This document shows positions 54,519-63,135 of a DNA stretch of 64,000 nt, piece after piece. The position numbers and the translations under genes were made by a program. The notes under the pieces were generated by a model. The model saw nothing but the letters and a program-made list of their open reading frames with translations. It was not told the DNA's origin and did not search any database. Origin of the DNA: Thalassospira tepidiphila MCCC 1A03514 (lineage in GTDB: Bacteria > Pseudomonadota > Alphaproteobacteria > Rhodospirillales > Thalassospiraceae). The stretch spans positions 1 to 64,000 of the forward strand of contig NZ_JPVZ01000008.1 of assembly GCF_001662875.1 (NCBI RefSeq). Direction: 5' to 3'. Numbering within the stretch: position 1 is the stretch's first letter; the number at the start of each line of letters is the position of its first letter.

Positions 54519-55685
54519 ATGCGCCCACTTCGCACAATCCTGTTGGCCCTGATCCCGGCAAGCCTGCTTGCGGCCTGTGCATTCCCGCCAGAAAACGCGC
54601 TTTATGATCAGTCACCCGATATCCCGCCCTACATGCAGGATAATTTCGACGATTACGTATCTGAAACGCGTGACTGGATCGCCTCCCATCGGGTTTTTCT
54701 GACCGATGACCATGAAATGGAAATTGCGCGCAACATTCCGTTTGAAGTTCGGCCTGAACCAATGGACGCAAATAAGCCCAGCCGTGGGGTTTTGTTTGTT
54801 CACGGTCTGGGATCAAGTCCGTGGTACTTCCACGACATTGCAGTGGCAATGGCCAAGAATGGCTGGCTTGCGCGGTCGATGTTGCTGCCCGGCCACGGCA
54901 CCCGCCCGGGGGATCTCAGCCTGCCCGATTATGATGACTGGACGGGATCGGTCGCCCATCAGGTTGCGCTTCTGGAACGCGAGGTGGATGAAGTCTGGCT
55001 GGGTGGCTTTTCAACCGGCGGTAATCTTGTCACCAGTTACGCTGCTCGAAACCCGGACATTGACGGGTTGTTGTTGTTTTCTCCGGGCATCGAGCCGGGC
55101 AGTGATCTGTTATTCCTGACACCACTGGTCCAGTATCTGTGGGATTGGGTCGATGCTGATCCGGAAGACAACGTGATCAACTATCAATCCCTGTCGACCA
55201 AGGCATCGGCACTTTATTATCGCAGCGTCACCGACGTTGATGACGCGCTTGACGCAAAGCCGTTTGATCGCCCCGCCCTTGTTACCATGAGCGCGGATGA
55301 CAGTGTGCTCGATCCAAGAGCAATGCTTCGTCGCTTTGAGACGCATTTCACCAACCCGGCTTCACGCCTGGTCTGGTATGATGAAGTCAACGCCCCAAGC
55401 AACGACAGCCGGATTGAGAACCTCAACAGCAATCTGCCGGATCAACAGATCAGCAGTTTCTCTCATCTGAGCGCCCTGTTCTCGCCCGACAATCCGTATT
55501 ACGGTGCAAAGGGAAGCTTTGTCTTCATCGAAAACGGTCAGGAAGACATTGAACGACCAGCGGATCGCGCACTGCTCTGGCGCAGTGCATGGGGTTATAC
55601 GGAACCGGGCAAGTATCATGCCCGCCTGACATGGAACCCCTATTTCGATGCCTTGATCGACGCAATCGGCGAAGTCACCAACTAG
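54519..55685 (+). CDS. Lipoprotein alpha/beta hydrolase
   Basis: A 388-residue lipoprotein: the signal peptide TILLALIPASLLAAC ends in the lipobox LAAC. The body is an alpha/beta hydrolase of the carboxylesterase/monoacylglycerol lipase type, with the oxyanion loop VLFVHGLGSSPWYFHD, the nucleophile elbow LGGFSTGGNL (Ser in GFSTGG) and a likely acid in SADDSVLDPRAM; the histidine is probably in FSHLSAL. The protein is anchored facing the periplasm. ATG 54519 has aagga 7 bases upstream. The TspO gene follows after 45 bp. Confidence 0.85.
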   Translation: MRPLRTILLALIPASLLAACAFPPENALYDQSPDIPPYMQDNFDDYVSETRDWIASHRVFLTDDHEMEIARNIPFEVRPEPMDANKPSRGVLFVHGLGSSPWYFHDIAVAMAKNGWLARSMLLPGHGTRPGDLSLPDYDDWTGSVAHQVALLEREVDEVWLGGFSTGGNLVTSYAARNPDIDGLLLFSPGIEPGSDLLFLTPLVQYLWDWVDADPEDNVINYQSLSTKASALYYRSVTDVDDALDAKPFDRPALVTMSADDSVLDPRAMLRRFETHFTNPASRLVWYDEVNAPSNDSRIENLNSNLPDQQISSFSHLSALFSPDNPYYGAKGSFVFIENGQEDIERPADRALLWRSAWGYTEPGKYHARLTWNPYFDALIDAIGEVTN

Positions 55686-55730
55686 GCCAAAGGACCCGTC
55701 AACACCATGACCAACAGCGAACAGGAAACG

Positions 55731-56231
55731 ATGAGTGCAGGGCGCATTCATCACCCCAACCATCGCACCCGTGTCTTTGCCCTGATTGCGTTTATGGTGT
55801 TGTGTCTGATCATATCGGCATTTGGCGGCGCGGTGACAGCCACCAGCGTCAATGACTGGTACGCGGCACTGAACAAGCCGTTCTTCCGTCCGCCCAACTG
55901 GGTTTTCGGGCCGGTATGGACCGTCATTTATTTCATGATCGCCTTTAGCGGCTGGCGCGCCTGGCTTAAGGTGGGTATTGCCAATGCCAAAGGCGCCTTT
56001 GGCCTTTATGCAGGTCAGTTGACGCTTAACCTTGCATGGTCGTTTTTATTCTTTGGCGCGCAGTCGCCCCTATTGGGCCTGATCGATATCGTCATCCTGC
56101 TTGGCCTGATCATCGCCAACATGGTTGCGTTCTGGAAGATTGACCGTCTGGCCGGGATGCTATTGGTGCCCTACGCGCTTTGGGTGGCATTTGCCACCCT
56201 GCTTAATGCCGCGATCTGGCAGCTTAATTAA
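55731..56231 (+). CDS. TspO/MBR family membrane protein
   Basis: A 166-residue membrane protein with five helices. Family motifs are clear: NKPFFRPPNWVFGPVWTVIYFM and LYAGQLTLNLAWSFLFFGAQ, containing the conserved W-x-P-x-W-x-F and the tryptophan-rich second half. TspO binds tetrapyrroles and cholesterol-like ligands and influences porphyrin handling and stress responses. ATG 55731 has agga upstream at a good distance; ATG 55707 is an alternative. Its stop overlaps that of the convergent DUF3750 gene by 4 bases. Confidence 0.93.
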   Translation: MSAGRIHHPNHRTRVFALIAFMVLCLIISAFGGAVTATSVNDWYAALNKPFFRPPNWVFGPVWTVIYFMIAFSGWRAWLKVGIANAKGAFGLYAGQLTLNLAWSFLFFGAQSPLLGLIDIVILLGLIIANMVAFWKIDRLAGMLLVPYALWVAFATLLNAAIWQLN

Positions 56232-57085
56232 CTGCTTGGTTCTGCGACGACATCAATTGCCGTTTCCTTGGCCGCACGATCACTCTTGGGCTCCGCAGCC
56301 TCAGTTGTCTGCGCAACACTATCCATGCCCAAGCGACCGATGGATGGCAAACGCAGTGCCGGGCGGTTGAAATCAATCCCGAAGTTCAGACCCAGCAGGT
56401 TAAGCTCGATCCCCTCTTCCAGACCAAGCGACATACCAAGAACGCCCAGCAGGTTCGCCTGCACGCCCTGTCCGCTGGATGACAGCCCAACCGGATTGGT
56501 GATCGGGCGATAATCCTTGCCGATTGCGTTGGCTGGCATATCAAGGTTAAGCCCCGGCACTTCACGGCCGATATGGGCGATGAAGGTGTTGCTGTTCGGG
56601 CCCGGATAACTGCGATATTCGCGCGGGAACGGATAGGATTTGATCGCCTGTTCGATCTCGGGGATCAGCTTTTCGGCCGCCTCGCCCCGATGAGCCGCGA
56701 GAAGTTCCGGCTTTGAGCCATACCAAAGACCATCCGGGATCGCGTAATTCTGGCGAACGACATTGCCACTGCCCCATCCCACCACGTCATAGCGGGTATA
56801 TCGGGTTTCACCGGCACGCTTATAGATGATCCATGGATGAACTGCGAAATAGGCCCGCCAGCCAAATGTTTCGGCCGCCATCACCATGACAATCGCCTGA
56901 TCCCGGTTAGCGACCGCATCAGGCGCCACACCCGAAGAATGGCGCGGCGCATTGCGCCACGTATAGCGTTCCTTGGCTTTTTCACCCGGCGGGTCTTCTG
57001 CCAGGCTGATGCCAAATGGCAGGACAAGAACGGCCAAAAGACCAAGAAACAGGGTTTTGCCTTTACGCAACGTCGATCCAATCAA
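56228..57085 (-). CDS. DUF3750 protein
   Basis: A 285-residue secreted or anchored protein with an N-terminal hydrophobic segment (TLFLGLLAVLVLPFGISLA). It fits DUF3750: ETFGWRAYFAVHPWIIYKRAG, RYDVVGWGSGNVVRQNY, SYPFPREYRSYPGPNSNTFI and GLSSSGQGVQANLLGVLGMS (last helix region). No function is established. A cysteine peptidase-like or lipid role has not been shown. The start is read as TTG 57085. The C-terminal 40 residues are Ala/Glu-rich and probably disordered. Confidence 0.82.
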   Translation of the reverse strand: MIGSTLRKGKTLFLGLLAVLVLPFGISLAEDPPGEKAKERYTWRNAPRHSSGVAPDAVANRDQAIVMVMAAETFGWRAYFAVHPWIIYKRAGETRYTRYDVVGWGSGNVVRQNYAIPDGLWYGSKPELLAAHRGEAAEKLIPEIEQAIKSYPFPREYRSYPGPNSNTFIAHIGREVPGLNLDMPANAIGKDYRPITNPVGLSSSGQGVQANLLGVLGMSLGLEEGIELNLLGLNFGIDFNRPALRLPSIGRLGMDSVAQTTEAAEPKSDRAAKETAIDVVAEPSS

Positions 57086-57207
57086 ACTAACAGGTCATGA
57101 CTTTGTTATTACGGTTAAAGCAGACAAGTAGGATCAAAAAAAGGCAACGCAACCTTCTATCTTGAGGGGAATACATCTGCATTCCGCCTGAAGTGGCGAA
57201 ACCGGGC

Positions 57208-58185
57208 CTATGGCCAGGCAGCAAAAGTGTCATCTCGCACACGCTCATGCGCGCGCCGCAACCGACGATAGCCACCGGGCGCCTCCCCCATATAACGTTT
57301 GAAGAACCGGCTGAAATAAGCCGGATCGCGAAAACCCAAACCATATGCGATCTGCGCCACACCAAGTGGGGATTGTTCCAGACGCATGCAGGCCTCGCGC
57401 AGGACACGTTCATGGATAATCGTTAAGGGCGGCTTGCCGGTTGCGCGCAACACCGCAGACCCCAATCTGCGTTCACTGACGCCAAGGGCCTTGGCATAAT
57501 CAGTAACATTCCAGTGTTCGCGAAAATGCAGCTCCAGCACCTGCAAAAATCGCTGAAAGGTGATTGAGCCCGGACCGTGCTGGTTACGTTGCGCCGTGAC
57601 ACCTTCTGCCAGACGCAGAACCATGGTCAGAATAATCTGTAAATGCGCGCCAACCACAAGACTGGCACCAAGTGCATTGCCCATCAGCTCAGACCGGATG
57701 GCTTCAAAGCTGCGCTCAAGCAACACCAGATTTCCAAGGCCCTCTTGCAGAGTAACATTATGGACGGTGTCCGCAGCAAAGCGCAAAGGCAAGCCACCGC
57801 CAGCAGAATTACCACCGGCGATCCCGCTGCCATCACCGCAATGACGCGCCACCAGATCATCCGCAACCGACAGCAAATAGCCATTGCTGCCTGCACTCAC
57901 GCCAAAGCGCTGCGTTTCGCCCAACGGCAACCAAACGAGAGCTGGGGCCTTGCAGGTTATCGTTCCTTTGCGCAAACCAACCTCGGCACGACCACCAAGC
58001 AACAATATGGCATGGCAACGGTCCCGACGTGCCTGATCATTCATGACCCAGGTCTGTGTCGATAATGGATGATCAAAACGGTCCATAACCGCATGAGTGG
58101 TTACGGGAAGCAGGTCTTCGAACGGGTTATCGGTAAGTTCAACGGCGCTTGAGACCGGAATCTGACGGGGAGTTTGATCGGTCAT
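57208..58185 (-). CDS. AraC-family regulator, probable regulator of the divergent ABC operon
   Basis: A 325-residue regulator with an N-terminal sensing region similar to AraC-type ligand domains and a C-terminal double HTH (about 225-320). The HTH shows WNVTDYAKALGVSERRLGSA and VAQIAYGLGFRDPAYFSRFF, the second matching the AraC signature. It is divergent from the importer operon with 318 bp between starts, so it is the likely local activator, responding to the imported compound or its aldehyde. Confidence 0.93.
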   Translation of the reverse strand: MTDQTPRQIPVSSAVELTDNPFEDLLPVTTHAVMDRFDHPLSTQTWVMNDQARRDRCHAILLLGGRAEVGLRKGTITCKAPALVWLPLGETQRFGVSAGSNGYLLSVADDLVARHCGDGSGIAGGNSAGGGLPLRFAADTVHNVTLQEGLGNLVLLERSFEAIRSELMGNALGASLVVGAHLQIILTMVLRLAEGVTAQRNQHGPGSITFQRFLQVLELHFREHWNVTDYAKALGVSERRLGSAVLRATGKPPLTIIHERVLREACMRLEQSPLGVAQIAYGLGFRDPAYFSRFFKRYMGEAPGGYRRLRRAHERVRDDTFAAWP

Positions 58186-58503
58186 GCCTTTTTGTCACAC
58201 ATCTATTCCAAATGGTTATATGTAAAAATGTACAATTTTTCGTCCTAAATTGTCAATTTCAGCATCTTTACATTAGAAACGTTCCATCGCTTACTAGAAA
58301 CACGGTCAAAGAAACCGTCACAAGCAACAATACATACAAAGAATGCGTTCCTATTATTTTGCATATGCGAACTAATAGGCGGGAGGTTACGCCGGAGATT
58401 TACTTCACACTGTGAAGTAAGTAACACTAACTCTTTGCCTAAACTCCTGAAACTACGCGCAAACGGGAAAACCGTCTCTGCAAAAGAGATCAGGAGGAAA
58501 AGC
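58186..58503. other. 318-bp divergent regulatory region of the importer operon
   Basis: AT-rich. It carries an imperfect palindrome acaattt-N8-aaattgt at 58232-58253 near the AraC start and the 21-bp perfect palindrome at 58400-58420. No gene is supported. Confidence 0.6.
58400..58420. promoter_or_regulatory. 21-bp perfect palindrome upstream of the importer operon
   Basis: ttacttcaca and tgtgaagtaa surround a single C. It ends 83 bp before the binding-protein ATG. AraC proteins usually bind direct repeats, so this may be the site of a second, dimeric regulator or an RNA hairpin in the leader. Confidence 0.6.
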
Positions 58504-59721
58504 ATGCAAATTTCAGCGAAACTGCGCTTCGCGACCATTGCAGCAGCCACAACCGCCGTCATGAGTACCGCGACGCTGTTTGGGGCCAATGCCCAGGAAA
58601 CATATCGTATTGGCTATGCCATTTCGAAAACCGGTCCGGGTGCACCGGGCGCGGCCACCAGCACCATTCCGAACTACGAAATGTGGGTTAAGGAAATCAA
58701 TGATGCCGGTGGCCTTAAAGTCGGCGACAAGCAGCTTCCGATTGAAGTTGTCGAATATGATGACCGATCCAGCTCGGAAGAAGCGGTACGCGCGATTGAA
58801 CGCCTGATCAACCAGGACAAGGTTGATTTCATCCTCTCCCCCTGGGGCACGGGTATCAACCTTGCAGTAGCACCAATCCTTGACCGCGCGGGTTACGCCC
58901 ACCTTGCGGGCACGGCCGTTACCGACAAGGCACCCCAACTGTCGCAGCGCTGGAAAAACTCCTACTGGCTGCTGGGTACTGGTGAACAATATGCGGTTGG
59001 ACTGGCTGAATTCCTTAAGGGACTTAAGGACGAAGGCAAAATCAACGACAAGGTTGCCATGATCGCCGTTGCTGACGGATTTGGCATCGAGCTTTCCAAG
59101 GCTGGTCGCGAGGCCCTTGAAGATCGTGATTTCGATCTCGTCTATGACAAGACTTATCCGCTGGGTTCCCAGGACCTGGCAACCATCGTCAATGATATCA
59201 AATCGCTTGGCGCGGACACCTTTGTTGCCTTCTCTTACCCGCCCGGCACGCTTGGCTTGACCGAACAGTCTCGCGTTCTGGGCTTTAATCCCAAGGTATT
59301 CTATGCCGGTGTCGGTACGGCCTTCCCGCTTTACAAAAACCGTTTTGGCGATAATGCCGAAGGTGTCGTCAGCCTTGGCGGTGCAAGCGAGGACGATCCC
59401 AAAATTGCCGATTACATCAAACGCCACATCGCATTCGCCGAGCGTGAGCCGGATCGTTGGGCATCGATCGTGAACTGGGCAACATTGCAGTCCCTGCAGC
59501 AGGCCATCGAGCGTGCCGGCACGACCGACCGCGTAGCGATCAATGCCGAACTGGCAAAAGGCGGTTTTGACACCATTCTTGGCACCTACAAGCCGGGCGA
59601 TCAGACGTTCTGGCAGGTTGGTCAGTGGCAAGATGGCAAGTTTGTCGGCCTCGCACCGACCAGCATGGAGGGCGCTGCAGAACTTGTCTTCCCGAAACCT
59701 GAGTGGAAAGCCGCGCAGTAA
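58504..59721 (+). CDS. Branched-chain-type ABC importer, periplasmic binding protein
   Basis: A 405-residue secreted binding protein. The signal peptide runs to AQE (residues 1-30). The mature part is a type I periplasmic binding protein of the LivJ/aromatic-acid group: YRIGYAISKTGPGAPGA, IEVVEYDDRSSSEEAVRAIE and LILSPWG-like FILSPWGTGINLAVAPILD. This group often binds aromatic acids or amides and not amino acids. ATG 58504 follows aggagg. It heads an operon with livH-, livM-, livG- and livF-type genes and an aldehyde dehydrogenase. Confidence 0.93.
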   Translation: MQISAKLRFATIAAATTAVMSTATLFGANAQETYRIGYAISKTGPGAPGAATSTIPNYEMWVKEINDAGGLKVGDKQLPIEVVEYDDRSSSEEAVRAIERLINQDKVDFILSPWGTGINLAVAPILDRAGYAHLAGTAVTDKAPQLSQRWKNSYWLLGTGEQYAVGLAEFLKGLKDEGKINDKVAMIAVADGFGIELSKAGREALEDRDFDLVYDKTYPLGSQDLATIVNDIKSLGADTFVAFSYPPGTLGLTEQSRVLGFNPKVFYAGVGTAFPLYKNRFGDNAEGVVSLGGASEDDPKIADYIKRHIAFAEREPDRWASIVNWATLQSLQQAIERAGTTDRVAINAELAKGGFDTILGTYKPGDQTFWQVGQWQDGKFVGLAPTSMEGAAELVFPKPEWKAAQ

Positions 59722-59737
59722 GCGCGCCACATAAGGA

Positions 59738-59788
59738 CGTCGGGGTTCCTAAGCCAACAGAACTCACGGGAATCCCGACGCCCCTTTT
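59738..59788 (+). terminator. Hairpin with T run between binding-protein and permease genes
   Basis: cgtcggggttcc pairs with ggaatcccgacg (one G-T pair, loop of 19) and is followed by cccctttt. It probably stops part of the transcripts, so that binding protein is made in excess over the membrane subunits. Confidence 0.65.
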
Positions 59789-59790
59789 GG

Positions 59791-60672
59791 ATGGAATTAA
59801 TGTTTAGCTACGCAATTTTTTCCGGAATTACTCTTGGCGGGATGTACGCCCTTGTTGCCATGGGGCTGACCCTGCAATATGGCGTTTCGCGCATCATGAA
59901 CCTCGCCTATGGCGAGTTGGTGATTGTCGCGTCATTTATTGCCTTTGTTTTCATGACCTCGCTTGGTGTCAATCCGATTGCTGGTCTGTTGATCATCATT
60001 CCGGCAAGCTTTGCCCTGAACTGGGTGATTTATCGCATCCTGCTGACCCCGCTGGTCGCGCGCGCAAAGAACCGCGGCATGCTTGAAGTCGACAGCATCC
60101 TGGCTACCTTTGGCCTGCTGTTTATCGTTCAGGGCGTGCTGCTGGTCTGGTTTGGTGGCAACTATTACAGCTATGATTTCCTCAACAACGCCGTTGACAT
60201 CTTTGGGGCAACGATTGCGGCAAACCGGCTTGTCGCACTTGGTTTCGCAGTTGTCATCGGACTTGGTTTCTATCTGATCCTGACCCGCACCCGGATGGGC
60301 ACGGCCCTTCGTGCGGTCGCCGTTGATCCGACCTCGGCGCGCCTGGTGGCAATTGATGTCAATTTTGCATCCTGCTTTGCTTTCACCCTTGGTGGTGCTA
60401 TGGCCGCTGTTGGTGGTGTTCTGGTCAGTATGTTTCTGACTTTCTCCACCTCGATGGGTGTTGTCTTTACCATGAAGGCATTGATCGTTGTGATCATGGG
60501 CGGGGTTGGCAATATGTTGGGCGCGCTGATTGCGGGCCTCATCCTTGGTGTCGCGGAAAGCCTGGTCGCGACCTATATCGATCCGGGCCTGACCATTGCC
60601 GTGACCTATGTGATCTTCCTGCTGGTACTGCTGATCAAGCCATCCGGCCTGTTCGGGAGGGCCGCGTCATGA
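59791..60672 (+). CDS. Branched-chain-type ABC importer permease 1 (LivH family)
   Basis: A 293-residue membrane protein with eight or so helices. Family motifs are ITLGGMYALVAMGLTLQYGV at the N-terminus, MLEVDSILATFGLLFIVQG and the cytoplasmic ATPase contact loop MGGVGNMLGALIAGLILGVAES. The start is ATG 59791; ATG 59800 with gga upstream is possible. It overlaps the next gene by 4 bases (ATGA). Confidence 0.94.
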   Translation: MELMFSYAIFSGITLGGMYALVAMGLTLQYGVSRIMNLAYGELVIVASFIAFVFMTSLGVNPIAGLLIIIPASFALNWVIYRILLTPLVARAKNRGMLEVDSILATFGLLFIVQGVLLVWFGGNYYSYDFLNNAVDIFGATIAANRLVALGFAVVIGLGFYLILTRTRMGTALRAVAVDPTSARLVAIDVNFASCFAFTLGGAMAAVGGVLVSMFLTFSTSMGVVFTMKALIVVIMGGVGNMLGALIAGLILGVAESLVATYIDPGLTIAVTYVIFLLVLLIKPSGLFGRAAS

Positions 60673-61643
60673 GCATCCTCAAACCTGATTTCATCAAGCC
60701 CGTTGGTATCGGTGCAGTGATCTTTGCTGCCCTTGCCTTCCTGCCCTCGCTGGTTGACAGTTATTACATGTCGCTTGCTATCAGCATCGTGAGCTTTGCG
60801 GTTCTGGCAACCGCATGGTCGATGTTCTCTGGACCGACACGATATATCTCACTTGCGACCGTGGTGTTCTTTGGCATTGGTGCCTATACGGTGGCAGTTC
60901 TGGGTGAAGTTCTGCCCTTCCCGCTGGTGCTGGTTTGCGCCGGGCTTGCCGGCACAGTCATCGCCCTTCTGGTTGGCTTTTCCACCCTGCGTCTGGCAGG
61001 TGTGTATTTCGTGATCTTTACCTTTGGCCTGACCGAACTGGTGCGCCAGGTCGTCAGTTGGTACGAGGTCAATGTCACCCGCGAAATGGGCCGCTATGTG
61101 TTTCTTGATATCACCCAGAACGACATTTACTGGCAATTACTCGCCCTGTTTGCGGTTCTTCTGCTGACCGGCTTCATTTTGGGCCGTTCGCGCCTTGGCT
61201 TTGCGCTGCGCATTATTGGCGAGGACGAAACCGTTGCCAAGCATTGCGGCATTGATGTCACGCGTGTGAAAGTCGCGCTGTTTGTTCTGTCTGCCCTGTT
61301 CATGACCCTGACCGGAGCCATCATGGCACCGCGCTGGACCTATATTGATCCGGTCATTGCCTTTAACCCGATGCTGTCATTCCAGGTTGTCATCATGGCA
61401 CTGCTTGGCGGGCCACGTCGCCTGCTGGGCCCTCTGCTTGGCGTTGTCCCATTGACCCTTCTGTTTGAAATCCTGACCGCGAACTTCCCGAACCATTTCA
61501 GCATCCTGCTTGGCTGCGTGTTCTTGGTAATTGTCTATCTTCTGCCGAGCGGGGTTGTCGGTTTGTATGAAAAATACAGCGCCCCCAAAAAGCGCGTACT
61601 TGCAACCGAACAAAACGCCAAACCCGGGGGGAACGCAGCATGA
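60669..61643 (+). CDS. Branched-chain-type ABC importer permease 2 (LivM family)
   Basis: A 324-residue membrane protein with about nine helices. LivM features are WSMFSGPTRYISLATVVFFG, TLRLAGVYFVIFTFGLTELV, RIIGEDETVAKHCGIDVTRVK and the coupling loop ALLGGPRRLLGPLLGVVPLT. It forms the channel with the LivH-type subunit. Overlaps both neighbours by 4 bases, so translation of the operon is coupled. Confidence 0.94.
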   Translation: MSILKPDFIKPVGIGAVIFAALAFLPSLVDSYYMSLAISIVSFAVLATAWSMFSGPTRYISLATVVFFGIGAYTVAVLGEVLPFPLVLVCAGLAGTVIALLVGFSTLRLAGVYFVIFTFGLTELVRQVVSWYEVNVTREMGRYVFLDITQNDIYWQLLALFAVLLLTGFILGRSRLGFALRIIGEDETVAKHCGIDVTRVKVALFVLSALFMTLTGAIMAPRWTYIDPVIAFNPMLSFQVVIMALLGGPRRLLGPLLGVVPLTLLFEILTANFPNHFSILLGCVFLVIVYLLPSGVVGLYEKYSAPKKRVLATEQNAKPGGNAA

Positions 61644-62374
61644 CCAATGAAATCCTTTTGTCGATTTCAGGTCTGCAGAAGGCCTTTGGCGGCCTGATTG
61701 CCGTCAATCAGATGCAGTTCGATGTCCATGAAGGAGAAATCCTTGGCTTGCTTGGCCCCAATGGATCGGGCAAGACCACGGTGATGAACCTGATTTCAGG
61801 TGCCCTTCAGGCGAATGAAGGCAAGATTGTCATCAGTGGTAAGGATATCACCAATCTTCCTGCCCACAAAATCAGCCATTCCGGCATTGCCCGCACCTTC
61901 CAGCTGGTGCGTGTTTTGCCCGATCTTGATTGCGTGGAAAATATCGAAGCCGGTCTTGCCTACCGGACCAAGCCGCTCTGGGGTGATGCCGCGCATGCCG
62001 CTGCACTTGAATTGCTTGAACGGATCGGGCTTGCCAAACAGGCCCACACGCCCGCAGGCGATCTGACCTATATCGATCAGAAACGCCTTGAACTGGGACG
62101 GGCACTTGCCCTGCAACCGAAACTTCTGTTGCTTGACGAATGGCTGGCCGGATTGAACCCGTCCGAATTGCAGGATGGTATCGCCCTTGTTCGCAAGCTC
62201 AAGAACGAAGGGCTTACGATCATCATGGTCGAACATGTCATGGATGCGATCAGAAGTCTGTGTGATCGTTGTGTGGTCATGAATGCCGGGGCCAAGATTG
62301 CTGATGGCACCCCCGACGAAGTTCTTTCCGATCCCGAAGTCGTCCGCGCCTATCTGGGAGACAGCCATGCTTGA
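61640..62374 (+). CDS. Branched-chain-type ABC importer ATPase 1 (LivG family)
   Basis: A 244-residue ABC ATPase. Walker A is GPNGSGKTT (residues about 40-48), the LivG insert HKISHSGIARTFQLVRVLPD is present, and the signature region is LTYIDQKRLELGRALALQP, the modified form usual in LivG. Walker B is LLLDEWLAGLNP, with Trp where most have Pro. The switch histidine is in VEHVMDAI. Overlaps the LivF-type gene by 8 bases. Confidence 0.94.
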   Translation: MTNEILLSISGLQKAFGGLIAVNQMQFDVHEGEILGLLGPNGSGKTTVMNLISGALQANEGKIVISGKDITNLPAHKISHSGIARTFQLVRVLPDLDCVENIEAGLAYRTKPLWGDAAHAAALELLERIGLAKQAHTPAGDLTYIDQKRLELGRALALQPKLLLLDEWLAGLNPSELQDGIALVRKLKNEGLTIIMVEHVMDAIRSLCDRCVVMNAGAKIADGTPDEVLSDPEVVRAYLGDSHA

Positions 62375-63083
62375 TATCAAAAAACTGTCTGTGTCCTATG
62401 GCAAGCACGCCGCCCTTCGCGAAGTCGACCTTACTGTCGACCGTGGCGAAATCGTTGTCATGCTGGGCGCCAATGGCGCAGGTAAAAGCAGCTTGCTTAA
62501 GGCCTGTGCCGGTCTGGTGCCGGCCCACGATAACACGCGTATCACCCTATCTGGCAGTGAGCTGACCGAACTTTCGGCCCACAAGATTGTCGAAGCCGGA
62601 CTTGCACTTGTCCCGGAAGGGCGCGGCATTTTCGGCGAACTGACGGTTCGTGAGAACCTGGCACTTGGTGCCTTTGCCAAACGCGCAAGGGCAGCTGAAA
62701 AACAGAACCTTGAACGCGTGATTGATCTGTTCCCCAAACTCGCGGAAAGGCTTGATCAAGCGGCTCGTACCATGAGTGGTGGCGAACAGCAGATGGTGGC
62801 CATCGGCCGCGCGCTTATGTCCAATCCCGATATTCTTTTGCTTGATGAGCCGTCCCTTGGTTTATCACCAATCATGACCGGGGAATTATTCAAGGCCCTT
62901 GCGGCCATTCGCAAAACAGGCGTTGGTGTGCTTCTGGTCGAACAGAATGCCCACCAGTCCCTCGCCATATCAGATCGAGGTTATCTGATCGAAAACGGGG
63001 CCGTTACCGGGCAGAATACTGCCAAGGCCCTGCAATCCGACCCAGCTGTGCAGAAGGCATTTCTTGGCCTTGGGGCCGCGTGA
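62367..63083 (+). CDS. Branched-chain-type ABC importer ATPase 2 (LivF family)
   Basis: A 238-residue ABC ATPase. It has Walker A GANGAGKSS, the LivF-specific LVPEGRGIFGELTVRENLALG, the signature MSGGEQQMVAIGRALMS and Walker B LLLDEPSLGLSP. ATG 62367 begins the family N-terminus (MLDIKKLSVSYG); the frame is open further upstream inside the previous gene. Pairs with the LivG-type ATPase. Confidence 0.95.
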   Translation: MLDIKKLSVSYGKHAALREVDLTVDRGEIVVMLGANGAGKSSLLKACAGLVPAHDNTRITLSGSELTELSAHKIVEAGLALVPEGRGIFGELTVRENLALGAFAKRARAAEKQNLERVIDLFPKLAERLDQAARTMSGGEQQMVAIGRALMSNPDILLLDEPSLGLSPIMTGELFKALAAIRKTGVGVLLVEQNAHQSLAISDRGYLIENGAVTGQNTAKALQSDPAVQKAFLGLGAA

Positions 63084-63135
63084 TGCAGTCTTTCGCCAAC
63101 GCACAGCAAACCACAAGAAAGTCAGGAGAAACGTC

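Noticed and set aside
58513-59730. 405-codon minus-strand frame opposite the importer binding protein
   Set aside because: Antisense of a complete binding protein with signal peptide and ribosome site; no domain in the antisense product.
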